26,813 nucleotides of DNA, from assembly GCA_000787465.1 (NCBI GenBank), contig JSYX01000459.1, forward strand, positions 1 through 26,813. The letters are read 5' to 3'. The position numbers and the translations under genes were made by a program. Source of the DNA: Thermomucor indicae-seudaticae (Eukaryota > Mucoromycota > Mucoromycetes > Mucorales > Lichtheimiaceae). Of the stretch, positions 9,746 to 20,515 are shown piece by piece. The number at the start of each line of letters is the position of its first letter. Positions within the stretch are counted from its first letter, which is position 1. The notes below the pieces were generated by a model. That model was not told the DNA's origin. It searched no databases and saw only the letters and a program-made list of their open reading frames with translations.

Positions 9746-10113
9746 TGACTTTTTGCTATTACGAGCGCTATATGACAATGCATATAGTCATTACAAGTAG
9801 ACTTTAGGGACACGCCAGAGCGTATACGGTAGAAAATTCGTTTTGAAAGAGGAGTCAGGGGACTGTCAAAGCTATGTGATGTCAATATACAATCTTTAAA
9901 TGACCACCACACTAGTCTACGTGGCCGGGAAACAACGGATGTGGCGCCTGCTAAATGGCGTACGCCTTGAGAGCAATATTTTCTGAATAGGCAGTTGACT
10001 CACGGCAGGTTTTTTTTTTTCCAGCATGATATATTCATTCGACAAGATACAGCAATTTAGCAAATCGCTATAAGTGATGCAATACAATGCAGATATAATA
10101 CAATGAAGCGCCA
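9746..10113. other. Intergenic stretch, nothing recognised
   Basis: AT-rich spacer between repeat copy B and the 3' end of the DNMT2 gene. It holds a homopolymer run of T near 10010 and no open frame with protein-like character. Confidence 0.5.
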
Positions 10114-11779
10114 CTAGTTTCTAACTGGATCCTTTAACAGGTACTCCATTAGTTCCGCGACTAGACGAACATTGATACTGTTGCCCAGGGTGCGATATCG
10201 TTGTTTTAGGGTCGTTGATTCAGGGAAGCTAAAGCTTTCAGGAAATCCCATTAAGTTCGCAACTTCTCTTGGTGTAAAGTATCGTAGCTTCAACGAGCGC
10301 AACAGTCGAAGCTGTTCGCTCTCATTTCCAGAACCTTTCGCTTCGGTTACTTTCCGGAAAATTTCCTCCGTCTAGAAAAGGGGTCAGTCATACGGTATTT
10401 GCTAAAAGCATGCAGCCTTCATAGTGGAATCTTACATCAAGCTCTTCGTTTAATTGAAGAATTGACCCTGTTTTTTCGTTATAATTATCCGTCAGCAAAA
10501 GGCGGTGACGGCATTTCTCAGTGTACTTACCGGTCGCTTCAGCGTAGTGATAATAGCCTACAAGAAAGTCGTTAATTTACCGTCGGCCCGCACTTCACCA
10601 TTGCTAGTTTGACCTTTTGTGAAGCAGCAGCTCCGCCGGCTGCTTGCCTTAACAATGTCAAAGACATGACCATATTTCAGCAAAATCTATTGGGTAAAAT
10701 GGTCAAATAAATTGCGAATAAAGTACAATGCTTAATACTTACCTTGTCAGGTATCAGGTAGGGCTCAATATCTGTCAAGTCATTCTCTAGGTATTTAGAA
10801 ATAGGTTCAACAGGTACAACAGAACTGGACGCTACGACAAGCTCAGACTCGTTATCTAAACTTCTGCTCCGGTTATCGACGAATTCATTTGACATGTGGG
10901 TTGAAAATGGGACAAATGCTAGAATTGTGTTTGTGGGCGGTTGCAAGAACTCGAGGGGTTTCTGTTTAGCCTGTATCAATCGAGGAATGAGTGGATCGAG
11001 TTCAGGAACATTCCTGTGGAGCACTTACTAGGAGGTAATAACGCATACGCGAATTTGGTATTCCAAGTTGCAGAGGCGTCAAAAGGAATTCTTGATAGGC
11101 ATATTCGCATTCTTTTAGCGTGTCGACAAGCATGTCCCTGGAATCCGACTCCTAAAGTTAATTGTTTGAGCTACACGGACTTGTGGATCCGGCATGGTGC
11201 CGATATCAACTTGCCTCAAAGCCTTTGACGTTTTCCACAAGAATGTATTTCGGCCGATTGTTTAAAGCTTTTAACACTGACAAGAGATAAAGAAAACTTT
11301 GAGAACGAGCGTCTTGGCTACCCTGCCGCAAGCCAGTGCGTGTGTAAGGCTGACAGGGTGGGGACATGGTCCAAACGTCGGCTGCTATTTCGTCATAATA
11401 TTCCATCTTCACCGCTTCAATTTGCCGCTGCAACTACGTGTCATCACTTTATCTTAGCCGTAAACTTGCCAGCCTTCACTTGCCTGAGCGACAACGTTAT
11501 CTCCAAAATTGTGCTTATACACCTATGCAGACCAATTTAATGGGACATGCCAATAAAGCTTCACGAATGAAGTGCATACATACATCGTTCGACACATTGT
11601 TGATGTCGAAAGCCTTCAAGACCTCAAAATCCCAGCCAGCTAAAGTTGCAGCATAATGCTAATTTCGAAAACTTAATCAAGAGATTCTTAAACATTCTGT
11701 TTGATTCTGCCAAGACGGGCTTTGTGCTTACCATCCCACCGATGCCAGAGTAGAATTCGAGGACGCGCAATGGTGTCAT
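10114..11779 (-). CDS. TRDMT1: DNMT2/TRDMT1-type tRNA (cytosine-5) methyltransferase
   Basis: Ten exons: 11779-11732, 11658-11584, 11522-11484, 11433-11215, 11151-11029, 10970-10743, 10686-10614, 10557-10531, 10467-10436 and 10371-10114. Phases close to give 373 aa, near the family's usual ~390. Seen: motif I (LEFYSGIGGM) at the N-terminus, catalytic loop MSPPCQPYTR with nucleophile Cys81, ENVKGFE at 121-127, GIPNSR in exon 5, CCFTKGYY spanning exons 7-8, and the C-terminal FTPREVANLMGFP and LGNSINV motifs. The CFT motif marks DNMT2 rather than DNA methyltransferases. Known role: methylates C38 of tRNA-Asp. Introns 3 and 4 start with GC (GCAAGT) instead of GT. Divergent from the receptor gene, with start codons 239 bp apart. 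Confidence 0.95.
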
Positions 11780-12018
11780 TGTTTTCGCTCAAGCGACATT
11801 GCCGAAGCAGAAAGGTCAAAGTCATCTCCGCTATTGAGCGGAACAGACTCGCCAGAGAATAGCAATACTGGATAGATATTGCATAGTCAAAACCTGAATA
11901 TGGTGCGGTCCCTGGGCTTTTTTTCATTCCTCGGAGGAATATATTTCGACGAGGTACGTTGTTGACGCCCTCCCTTTCTTTCTTTTCGCTGTATTACTCT
12001 TGATCTCCCCTGAAAGGA
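11780..12018. promoter_or_regulatory. Shared divergent promoter region of DNMT2 and receptor genes
   Basis: The two start codons point away from each other with 239 bp between them, so this interval must hold both promoters and both 5' untranslated regions. A pyrimidine-rich run (CCCTTTCTTTCTTTTCGC near 11970-11990) precedes the receptor ATG, as is common in fungal promoters. No clear TATA box seen. Confidence 0.5.
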
Positions 12019-15000
12019 ATGAGTGGTATCCGAGACGAGGACCCTACAGGCTTGCGAAGTCTTCTAGAAGCCGAACACCAACTCTCAGCACTTAGTATTG
12101 GAGGAACTGTCACTTGCTGCATCACCCTTTTTACCAATGTTATCGTGGTGTTGCTACATTTTTTGTTCCTTTGGTACCAAGCTTCGATGGTCAACCGCGT
12201 CTCTCTACGCCTGATCGTATTCTCGTGTCTATGCAACGTTGTCTATACTGTTATGAAGCTTGTGGCACAAACTCTGCCTGACAATTCGCTAGGCTGCCGG
12301 GTTCTAGTCTATTTTGTGATCACTACGGACACTATGGCCACGATGTGTCTAGCCATGGTGGGTCTTAACCTCGTGATCATACTCGTTGTCCAAGTGGTGA
12401 ATCCGCGGCGACTGGAGAAATACTATTATACTGCCGTTGCCATTTCTGCAATTTTAGTGGCCGTTGCACCATTAGCTGTCAGAAAGCATGCACAGTTGGT
12501 GGGCGTGAATTGCTGGTAACGATCAAAACTCATGTTCAGGTTTAGTCAAAGGGAACTTTCTGAACTAACAATACACGCAACAGGAGTCACTATTATTTCG
12601 TGGGGCGATATACACGTACATTCAAATGGGCAAGTTGTCGTGTCAAAGGTTATTAGCATGTGTTATTGCTGCCAGTGAAAAATAACTGCCAACACACTGA
12701 ACTTTTATCCAACCATGTTTGTCTACGAAACAGATGTGGTATTATTCTTGGCTACTTTTAGCTTTCAGCTTGGCCACAGTCAGCGCTGCCATTGCAATAT
12801 ACCACTTTGCCCGTCGTCAGGATTACTTTGTTGGCACTGTCAATATGACATCTCGAAGGTCACATGTCTTGCAGTATCAAGCGCTTGCGCCGTCGAGTAA
12901 TCCGCAGCAGCCACAAAAGAACACGGTGGTCTTCCGTAAAGTGGTGATCCGATGTCTTTGCTATCCTCTCAGTACGTTTCAAAGGAACAATACGGATAGA
13001 CGACATGTCGACTCAATGATTACATAGTTCCACTTGTTAGCAAGGTCTGGGGCGTGAGTATCGAAATCTCCATTATCAGACAAGTCTATATTCCTTTTGC
13101 AATATATGTGCTTGATGGCATATTCTCCAATTTGCTAGGTAACTCAGTGTGGCGATCGATGTTATAAGGTTGATTGACTGGACGCTGGTGACATTTAGGT
13201 TTCATGGTTAGCTGCATCTATTTTTCCGATCCCTCTGTCGTTTCGGCCACTCGCTATATCCTGACGAATATCAAGCGCCGCTATGTAGACGAGTACTACT
13301 GTATACATTTGGATGGAAGGAGAAACTCACAGTATGATGTTAAGCCGAGACAACTGATTGCGTCCGAGCTGGCAGCACTGCCCAAGACGTACCAGCCAGC
13401 AGTGGTACACAAGAGGAAGGACCAAAGTTGGGTAGCCTATGTTAATGAAGCAACCGGGCGACGTACGCTTCGTCTCGATCAGGCAGTGCAACGACATAGA
13501 ACGCCAGAAACGTTATTCATGCCAGCTGAGCAACAGAGCAAGAGAAATGCTGAACCCATTCTGGTCTCTGGTCTAAAGTCGCAACGCGACATGGCTGAAA
13601 GCGATAAGCGGTATGGTCGACGGTTTACGGAGCCTTCCCTTGCCCTTCCGCGAATAAAGAATGGCCATATTTTTCCTGACGAACGAGGAAGCGCCAGAGC
13701 GATGTCGGACACGGGGCCAGTTGCCACTGGGGAAGGACCCAGCAGCCAAATTGGCGCTGGACGAAGGATTTCCGCCTTCGTAAGAAGCTTTGTAGGGTGC
13801 TCGGATGACACGATAAGCGAAGAAGAAGAACACAATGGCCATAAAGCTCATCATTGCAAACTGACGAGATCACTGCGACGCCATTTCCCTGTTCATTGCA
13901 TTGGTATCGGTAAAGAAACATATGAACTTAGGACGCCAGAGTTCCAGAACGGCGATCAGATCCTCGCCAGCAGACCTCTAAGTCCTACATGGAATCAACA
14001 ACGAGCAGTATCTATCGAGCCTTATGCCCATCCACTGTTCGCTATGGCGTTGCACTGGATACTTGTGAACATTTTGCGTGTACCATATCGATCTGAGGCG
14101 GCATCGTATTTCGACAGACTGAGGAATCGAGAAGAATTAATAAGCACAGCAGAAAATTCCGGATACGAGGGACAGCCGGGACCAGCTCACCAGCGATTGG
14201 CTAGTGGACCGCCTAGTCTCACATCAAGCAGCAGTGGGACGCAGAACGGAGACAGTGCTTCACAGAGATCATCCTTTGACGCTCAGCTAAATGAAGGTCC
14301 AAGCACTGCTGCGGATCGCAAGGGCAAACGACCGCTGCTTAAACAAGGATTCGGGGCTTGGGCAGAAGTCAAAGAGCCGAAACCGTTTGATCCTGCATGG
14401 CTGCCAGGCAAAGATGCGGGAGACAGGCCAGTACCGCAAAGCAGTTCAGGAACTGGACCGATCGACGAATTCTTAATGATGGTGTCCAAAATAACGGGCG
14501 AGCAAAAGGATGAAGCTTCCTCCGAGTCGGTACAGGTCAGTCAATCCAAGCCTACTGGCTCTGTGCAGCAAAAGCAGGACAGCACCCCGACGGATACTAA
14601 AGACGAAGGCGGAGGGGGGAAACTCTCGCTTTTCCATGTTCTAACTCGACGTCCATCACCTTTGCGACGGCAAAAGGCACCCAAACTACCAGTCCCTACT
14701 ACGTCAAAGAAGGCTGCTGAGGATGTGCCGAAGGCTCCGAAAACGGACGTGACAAAGGAAGCGAAAACAGAGACGCCAGCAGATGCCAGACAGACCGAGT
14801 CGCGCCTATTACGTACTTTCACGAACTCGCCGGACAACCTTCGGGAAGGTAAAATTCGCTATGGCGTCGTGTTATCTGCCATGCCCAAAAGTCATCAAAG
14901 GACAAGACGTCCAAGTACGAGAAAGAAGACGAGCTGTTCTGTCGAACGCCCGCCATCCTTGCTTGCAGAAGATGTTGGAATACGCCCTATGCGGAAACGT

Positions 15001-15246
15001 TCGGAAGCTCCTGCGCCGATGCAGGACTCGCATTGGTCAGAGTTTGACGCGGAGAAGACGATGCAGGCCAACCAGATTACAGCTAACTTGAGTCTGGTCG
15101 TCACGAAGGCAATGTTTGTTACGAGTTGGAAACAGGATGAACGAAGGCCAAGAATACAGCGATACGAGGAACCATGGGGAATCAACTCTCTCATTGATAA
15201 GCTGATAAGTCGCGCCAACTTGCAGGATACGCCACATTCAAAATGA
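12019..15246 (+). CDS. Fungal seven-transmembrane G-protein-coupled receptor with very long cytoplasmic tail
   Basis: Five exons: 12019-12515, 12584-12648, 12762-12971, 13028-13138 and 13199-15246. Phases close to 976 aa. Four hydrophobic helices fall in exon 1 (about residues 27-55, 61-85, 96-122 and 135-152). Cysteines after helices 2 and 4 could form the usual extracellular disulphide. Helix 5 spans exons 2-3, helix 6 follows the RCLCYPLIPLVSKVWG stretch joined across exons 3-4, and helix 7 crosses exons 4-5, ending in IYFSDPSV. That ending resembles receptors of zygomycete and basidiomycete fungi (cAMP-receptor/Git3-like superfamily). Residues from about 330 onward are hydrophilic, rich in Ser, Pro, Lys and Gln and probably disordered, a likely site for phosphorylation and signalling partners. 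The ligand cannot be told. Confidence 0.85.
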
Positions 15247-15282
15247 ACATTGGATTATTCAGATAAGCTAGTGTCCTTGACC

Positions 15283-15295
15283 TTTATTCAATAAA
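15283..15295. terminator. Back-to-back poly(A) signals for two convergent genes
   Basis: AATAAA on the minus strand (15288-15283) and AATAAA on the plus strand (15290-15295) lie one base apart in the 49-bp gap between the two stop codons. A transcript using the plus-strand signal would be cut inside the last exon of the peptidase gene, so the two mRNAs should overlap as antisense 3' ends. Confidence 0.6.
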
Positions 15296-18018
15296 TTACT
15301 TCGCAACCAGCCAGCCTGCTGCATTATCAATACTCAATGCTGCTCTCTTTTCTGTGTGTTTCAATAACTCCTCGTCCTTTGCATCAAGAGCATCCACAAT
15401 GGCAGGGAATACTTGCGAAGCATAGCCTGTCCAAAGCCCGGGCGCGTAAACCACGTGCTTGAACCAAGTACGGTTCTTGATACCCTCAGGGTCGACAAAG
15501 CCGCGCTCAAAGTAAGTGAGACGCTTGTTCGTCTTCGCGACATGCTTGGCAAGACGTTCAGGAAGCGTCTCGTTGCGATCCAGATAGGATTGCACCTTGC
15601 GTTCCAAGTGAGCACGGCGACGTTCAAAACGGCTGGCCACTTTGCTGAGTTTACTGATCGCCTCGTTCAGCACTGGGAATTCTCGACGGACACCCTTTGC
15701 GCCGTAGCTAGAAATACGACCTGCATAATCAGCAAGTGCATCGGCATAATCGCCAGGGTAGATTGGGAGGATAGGGTTGTCAGCCAATCTCAAGGCCATT
15801 AAGCCCCATATTTTGACAAGTGTCTGATGATAGTGAAATCCCGGGTCGCCATAGGTCTCCATCCAGTGGAAACTATTTAGAGCCACATCAACCAATACGG
15901 CCATGAGGACGTACCAGGAACCAAGGCAAATCACCTGTCATAATTGCTGTGATAGACACCATAGTCACCGTCAAAAGCCATGCTAATGCTTGCAATACCC
16001 AAGTGATCCAGGAAAGGAACAAAGTCAGAGCCGGAGCCTAACTGGCCGACAAAAGGCTTGGGCGATGGAGTACGCGTCCGGTTGGTAAGTTCAGCCCACG
16101 CTTCATAGACAGTATTACCCGTACGAGGATCTTCAACAGCGCTCGTGACCTCGTACAAAAGCCGGTTTAAGGACGGAGAGGCTTCCGCTTTGAAATGGGG
16201 ACCGGACACAGCTGTATCGACGTTGATGTACACGGTGCCTTCCTTGCTCAGCCAGTCTTTATGGTCTTCAACCCATTCGGTAGAACCGACAAGACCATAC
16301 TCTTCAGCATCCCATGAAGCTAGGACGATAGTACGCGCCGGACGCCAGCCGGTTTGGAGAAGCTTTCCAAATGAAGACGCAAGCTCGAGCTAACAAGCAT
16401 AAGTATCTCTTCTCTTAGCTGACTTTTGAGTGCAAGATATCCTACCATAGCGGAAGAGCCAGAGGATGGGTCCACAGCCCCGAAAACCCAGGCATCCCGA
16501 TGATTACCTTGCAACAAACGCGCCAATTGTTAGCATGCTTAATCTTTATCTCCAAGGACAAGACCGTGCTTACCGAGCACAATCGTGCGGTCGGGTTCTT
16601 GAGAGCCCTCAATGACACCAATAACGTCCCAAATCGGCGTTATCTTGTAGTCCACAATGTTCACGAGATTGACTTCACCCTCGCTAGGTCCGCTGTAGTA
16701 ATCAACGCCTTCCAATCCGCCAGCCCAGTCTTTCTCACCACGAACGCCACGACCCTGAGTTGCCTTCAGTAGAGGTAATGCATCACGCCAAGAAAGAGGA
16801 AGAGAGGGGATCTTGGCTAATCCAGGCGATTCTTCTTGCTTAATACGAGGAGCATCCTTGGTGCTAGCCCAACCTGGAGTAAGCGGATCGCCTGCTATTA
16901 ACGAAAGGTATTCGACAGAGCCTCGTTGCACGGAGCTGGGTGATCTCCTATATCCCGTAATGAAATTGAGTGTTCGTTATCTTTCATAGACAGGACGTTT
17001 TATTCCGTACCAAGGACCTTCCGGGTAGGATTTTGCAGGGTTAACGTGGGGATAGCCTTCTTTGTTGAGCGGTCCATCGTCGATGGGGTCCGAGTAAATG
17101 AGAGCGCCCGCGCATCCAAAGGTTTCAGCAGCACGAACTTTAAGACCGCGGAAAGCACCTCCGTAGCGCATTAATGCAATGGTGCCGGTAAGGTTGATAC
17201 CTTGGTCTACCAGATACTGAAAGTCTTCGAGGCGTCCGTAATTTGCATAAACGACAGGGCCCGTGGCAGTGCCATTTTTGGAATAGCCTGCGGATTTTCT
17301 GTCAGCCATTGTTCCTTTATCAACTTCTTTCACTTACCATGAAACGTGGGAACTGCGTCTTGATTTTTGCTTGTCTCATCCTCATCCACCACGTCCTCAC
17401 GCAAAGAAGCTTCATAGCGAAGTTCCTCGGGACCAGAGACAATGGCCAGACGTCGTTCGACAGGGTAGTTTAACAAAGTGTAGTAGGTCTTGATCGTCGT
17501 GTTGGTGATACCGAATTCAATAAACTTTTCCTTGGTCCATTCGGCCTGCTTCTTGTCGTGTTCGGTACCAGCCAAGTGGGCCACAGAAGTGTACTCTTTC
17601 AGATACCCACGAATCGAGTTGTTGGAAGGAAGACCCAGCATCATCTTTTCGATTTCCGTCAGCTCATGTGTGGGCAACGAATCTATCACATCTAGTGAAT
17701 CAGCTTTTGTATATCGCTGTCTACGGGACTGTCTTCTTTACCGTCGACGTTATCATGCTCCAACATAAAGGCAGTGCCGGCGCCTGCCACAAGGAGAGCA
17801 ATGATAACCAAAAGAGCGGTAAGAATGACTTTGCGCGTATTCTTTTTAGGAGGTTCAATGGTCATGCGTTGCCGGTCAAGCAAAGGAGCGCGCTCAGTGT
17901 CCGATGCCACCTTTTCTTTCCACCAACGCTTGGTTCGGTCGAGAAACGACAGAGACTTTTGCTCAGAGCCGCCATCCTGGCGCTCCTCTTGAGGCAATGA
18001 TGTGTACCCTTGAGCCAT
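15296..18018 (-). CDS. Membrane-anchored M28B peptidase (glutamate carboxypeptidase II / transferrin-receptor-like, Vps70-type)
   Basis: Seven exons: 18018-17742, 17691-17338, 17287-17011, 16947-16574, 16507-16446, 16389-15935 and 15872-15296. All phases close to 791 aa. Type II topology: a basic, acidic-dileucine-like cytoplasmic start, one transmembrane helix (VILTALLVIIALLVAGAG, about residues 65-85), then protease-associated domain, M28 domain and C-terminal helical dimerisation domain. Zinc ligands and catalytic residues all appear present: His430 (GNHRDAW), Asp440 (GAVDPSSG), Glu477/Glu478 (WDAEEYG), Asp506 (NVDTAVSG) and His595 (YHSNYD). It is therefore probably an active aminopeptidase or carboxypeptidase, unlike transferrin receptor. 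Yeast relatives Vps70 and Tre1/Tre2 act in vacuolar sorting and transporter turnover; which one this matches is not decidable here. Confidence 0.92.
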
Positions 18019-18334
18019 CACACAGCGTTGCCCGACAACAGGTTGTCACTGGCAAGCGAGCAAACGAAAAGTTAAAAAGCAAGGGAAAAACAGTAGAAGG
18101 GTATGGCACGCTTGTAAAGGGAATTTTCTTTTTCCGCACTTCGGTAATTTCAATGAAACGGAGATCATTATGCTTTGTGAAGCCCGAGCGTCGGCAGCTC
18201 ATATATACGCAATGCATACAATACATAACGCGATAGTGGAACAACAAGAACAACATTGGTTTCGCTCCATAGCATGTACTGGCTTTGTAACCGTGAAAGC
18301 CTCCAGGACCCAACCGGGGTAATGCAGTTACGCG
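18019..18334. other. Spacer with peptidase promoter
   Basis: A 316-bp gap between two minus-strand genes. It must hold the peptidase promoter and the 3' untranslated region of the ZCCHC8-like gene. An AT-rich stretch lies near 18196-18210 (reverse strand TGCGTATATATGAG), which could serve as a TATA-like element. No other gene seen. Confidence 0.4.
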
Positions 18335-19805
18335 TCAATCCTCGTCATCCGATATGTCCATATCTGCTTCCCCATTATCGTCCGTGTTTTGCACGTCCGA
18401 TATGGCCGGTGCCGCTTGTGCTACAGTTGTGGTTGCCTCTGCAGAATAGCCAGTATAGGAATAAGGCGCTGAATAATACGAATGATACGGTGCTTGATAA
18501 TGATAGTCATATACGGCGGGTTGTTGATGGTAATAGTTGTAACCGTATTGGGTATACTCCATTGAAGCAACATTGTGGTTTCCTACTTCTTCTTCGAGAC
18601 CAGGGTAATGCACCAGTTTTACTCTTCTGCTTGATGGCGCTCCAGCGGGAATAGCTGAACTCTTTTCCTGAATATCGTCGTCTTTGTCGGATTCCTGATA
18701 ATTGTCGTCGTAAATCTTTAAAGGAGAAACATCACCGAATATGATTTCCTCTGGAGATCCTCCAGCAGCTGCTCGTCTGCGCATCTGACTTTGGCCACTA
18801 AGGGGATCTAAGAATCGTTACGTATGCCCATCAATGCTTTACGCATAAGATCTATTCCTGCATACCTTCATTTTCCTGTGTTCCCCAGTACCCTGGTGGA
18901 TAGCCATGCTGCCGCATTCTTGCATAGTATGGAGGTTCATTATAGTGCTCGTTCATCCCTAATGCTTCTTGCAAAGCTTCCGACAGCTTTCCAGGTGCAA
19001 ACGTTGCCACTTTGTTTCTAAGAGCAAGTTCAACATAGAATCTTCCAAACGTTGGACCTCCCGAATTCCCACCAGATGCTTGGTGTGCCTTTCGATGCTT
19101 CCGGATCAGTTCTTCATTCCGAGGCTCTGGACAGTTTGAATAAGTGTGATCTTCTGACTCACAATTCCAGCATACCGACTTGGATTCTCTAATACATTCA
19201 CATAAGAGCGATCCCAGTACTGCGACTGTAACAAAGGATGTCGTAATACCTTTTCTGTGTGCTACCGAATGGGGCTATATCCGCGATGTCATACGGAGGA
19301 ACTTCCATCAACGGCCGATCTTCACGGACACGCTTGTAAGGCTCAGCATCGACATAAAATTTGCCATTGTCAAAGCACACAGGCGAGACTTTTAAACGAT
19401 TCTTTGCATCTTTGGCCTCACCGTCGTTGTCGTCGTCTTCGCTTGATATGTCACCGACGGTATGGAGAAAAGTTATCTTGTACGGACGGAAATATGTGGA
19501 TGGTTTCATCTCTGAAAGTGTCGCGCTATCTGCTGGTGACGCCGAACGGCTATCTTCGCGATCGATCGCACCATATGGATCCGTTTCTGGGCCGTGTTCT
19601 GCGACATTGAACCTGGGATCAGGAAGCCTTACTTTGGTTCTTTCCACATTGAGTTCCAATCGGTGTGGTTCAAGATCTGCACAATGTTCAATGTATCCAA
19701 CAGGCACGTCTTTGAGTTCGGAGACCATGCTCGTCAACAGATTTATAGGAATGAAGCCTTGTGTGTCGGCATTCACCATTTGAACAAAAAATCTGTCGCC
19801 ATAGT
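18335..19805 (-). CDS. ZCCHC8: ZCCHC8-like protein (zinc knuckle plus PSP domain) with La-type module; 5' end unresolved
   Basis: Supported exons: up to 19805-19250, 19188-18866, and one ending 18335 that probably starts at 18768. Exon 2 holds a CCHC knuckle (CWNCESEDHTYSNC) followed by PSP-domain signatures (GRFYVE, PGKLSEALQEALG, YYARMRQHGYPPGYWG). Exon 3 has LVHYPGL, also present in human ZCCHC8, then a Tyr-rich stretch and an acidic end (DMDISDDED). Known role: ZCCHC8 scaffolds the NEXT complex (MTR4, RBM7) for nuclear exosome targeting. The first exon looks like the C-terminal half of a La motif (DRFFVQM...GFIPINLL...LELNVERTKVR). A TACTAAC branch-point sequence at 19844-19838 and an acceptor CAG before 19805 suggest at least one upstream exon, which I could not place. 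Confidence 0.75.
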
Positions 19806-20515
19806 CTGACGGTCGAAGCAAGACTTGTGTTATCGCTGTTAGTACTTGATTTCGTATTCGCGCGGATTCCTGCATCGCGTGCTGTAGCTTTGTTGCTGGG
19901 AACCGAGAAACGGTAAACACGGTAGAAAATAGTATATTTTTTGCCAGTGGGGTATGCAATAGAGAAGTTGTGGTCTGCAGCAGATACAACAATTCACAGG
20001 AAAAGAAGGCGTTTGTTCTTTTTTAAAGCCAATGTACTGTTTTCTGCTTTCCATTACGTTCAGGAACAGCATTTCCTTATTAATAAGGATAGCTAGGTAG
20101 CCAAACATGAAAGAGAGTACCTGCACGGTTCCGTTTCCAGTGCCTTGATACATGGTATATAGAACAGTTCGTTGCAATGCGTAGTTCCCTTTTGAGTGTA
20201 GCATAGCGGGAGGCTTTCCGCTGTGCGTCTTGCATGTGTAGACTCTGGGTGCGGCAAGGGACTTGATAACCCAAAGCAACACGGAATTGGGCCCTTGTAT
20301 AACGCGCGTAGTTAATGCTCACAACGCAATGCTGTACAACAGTATCGGGTACTGATCTGCCTGGCACGTGAGAACCAGGTGCTTTGTGGTTTGCGGTATG
20401 TCATGCAAGGGGTCTCTCCCTGCACGCATCTCCGAAAGATATAAATTAGAACGTCAAAAATAGCTGGTTTCCTTTTTTTCTGTCGTTTCTGTTGTTGCTG
20501 ATCTGAAAATCAAAT
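19806..20515. other. Unresolved 5' region of the ZCCHC8-like gene and divergent promoter
   Basis: The first exon(s) of the minus-strand gene must lie here. Several minus-strand frames are open (for example one containing LHSKGNYALQRTVLYTMYQGT near 20160-20220, followed by a possible GTACTC donor), but none joins cleanly to the exon at 19805. A palindromic CACGTG sits at 20365-20370, a classical bHLH binding site in fungi, placed between two divergently transcribed genes. Both statements are tentative. Confidence 0.35.

Noticed and set aside
13479..15237. Several minus-strand frames of 66-118 codons opposite the receptor tail
   Set aside because: Shadows of the long receptor exon, with no domain or splice structure of their own.
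16977..17009. Continuation of the peptidase exon as GIKRPVYER with an in-frame stop, suggesting a broken gene
   Set aside because: A GTAC donor at 17010 and acceptor before 16947 remove this stretch and restore the conserved W-RSPSSVQRGSV junction, so the gene is intact.
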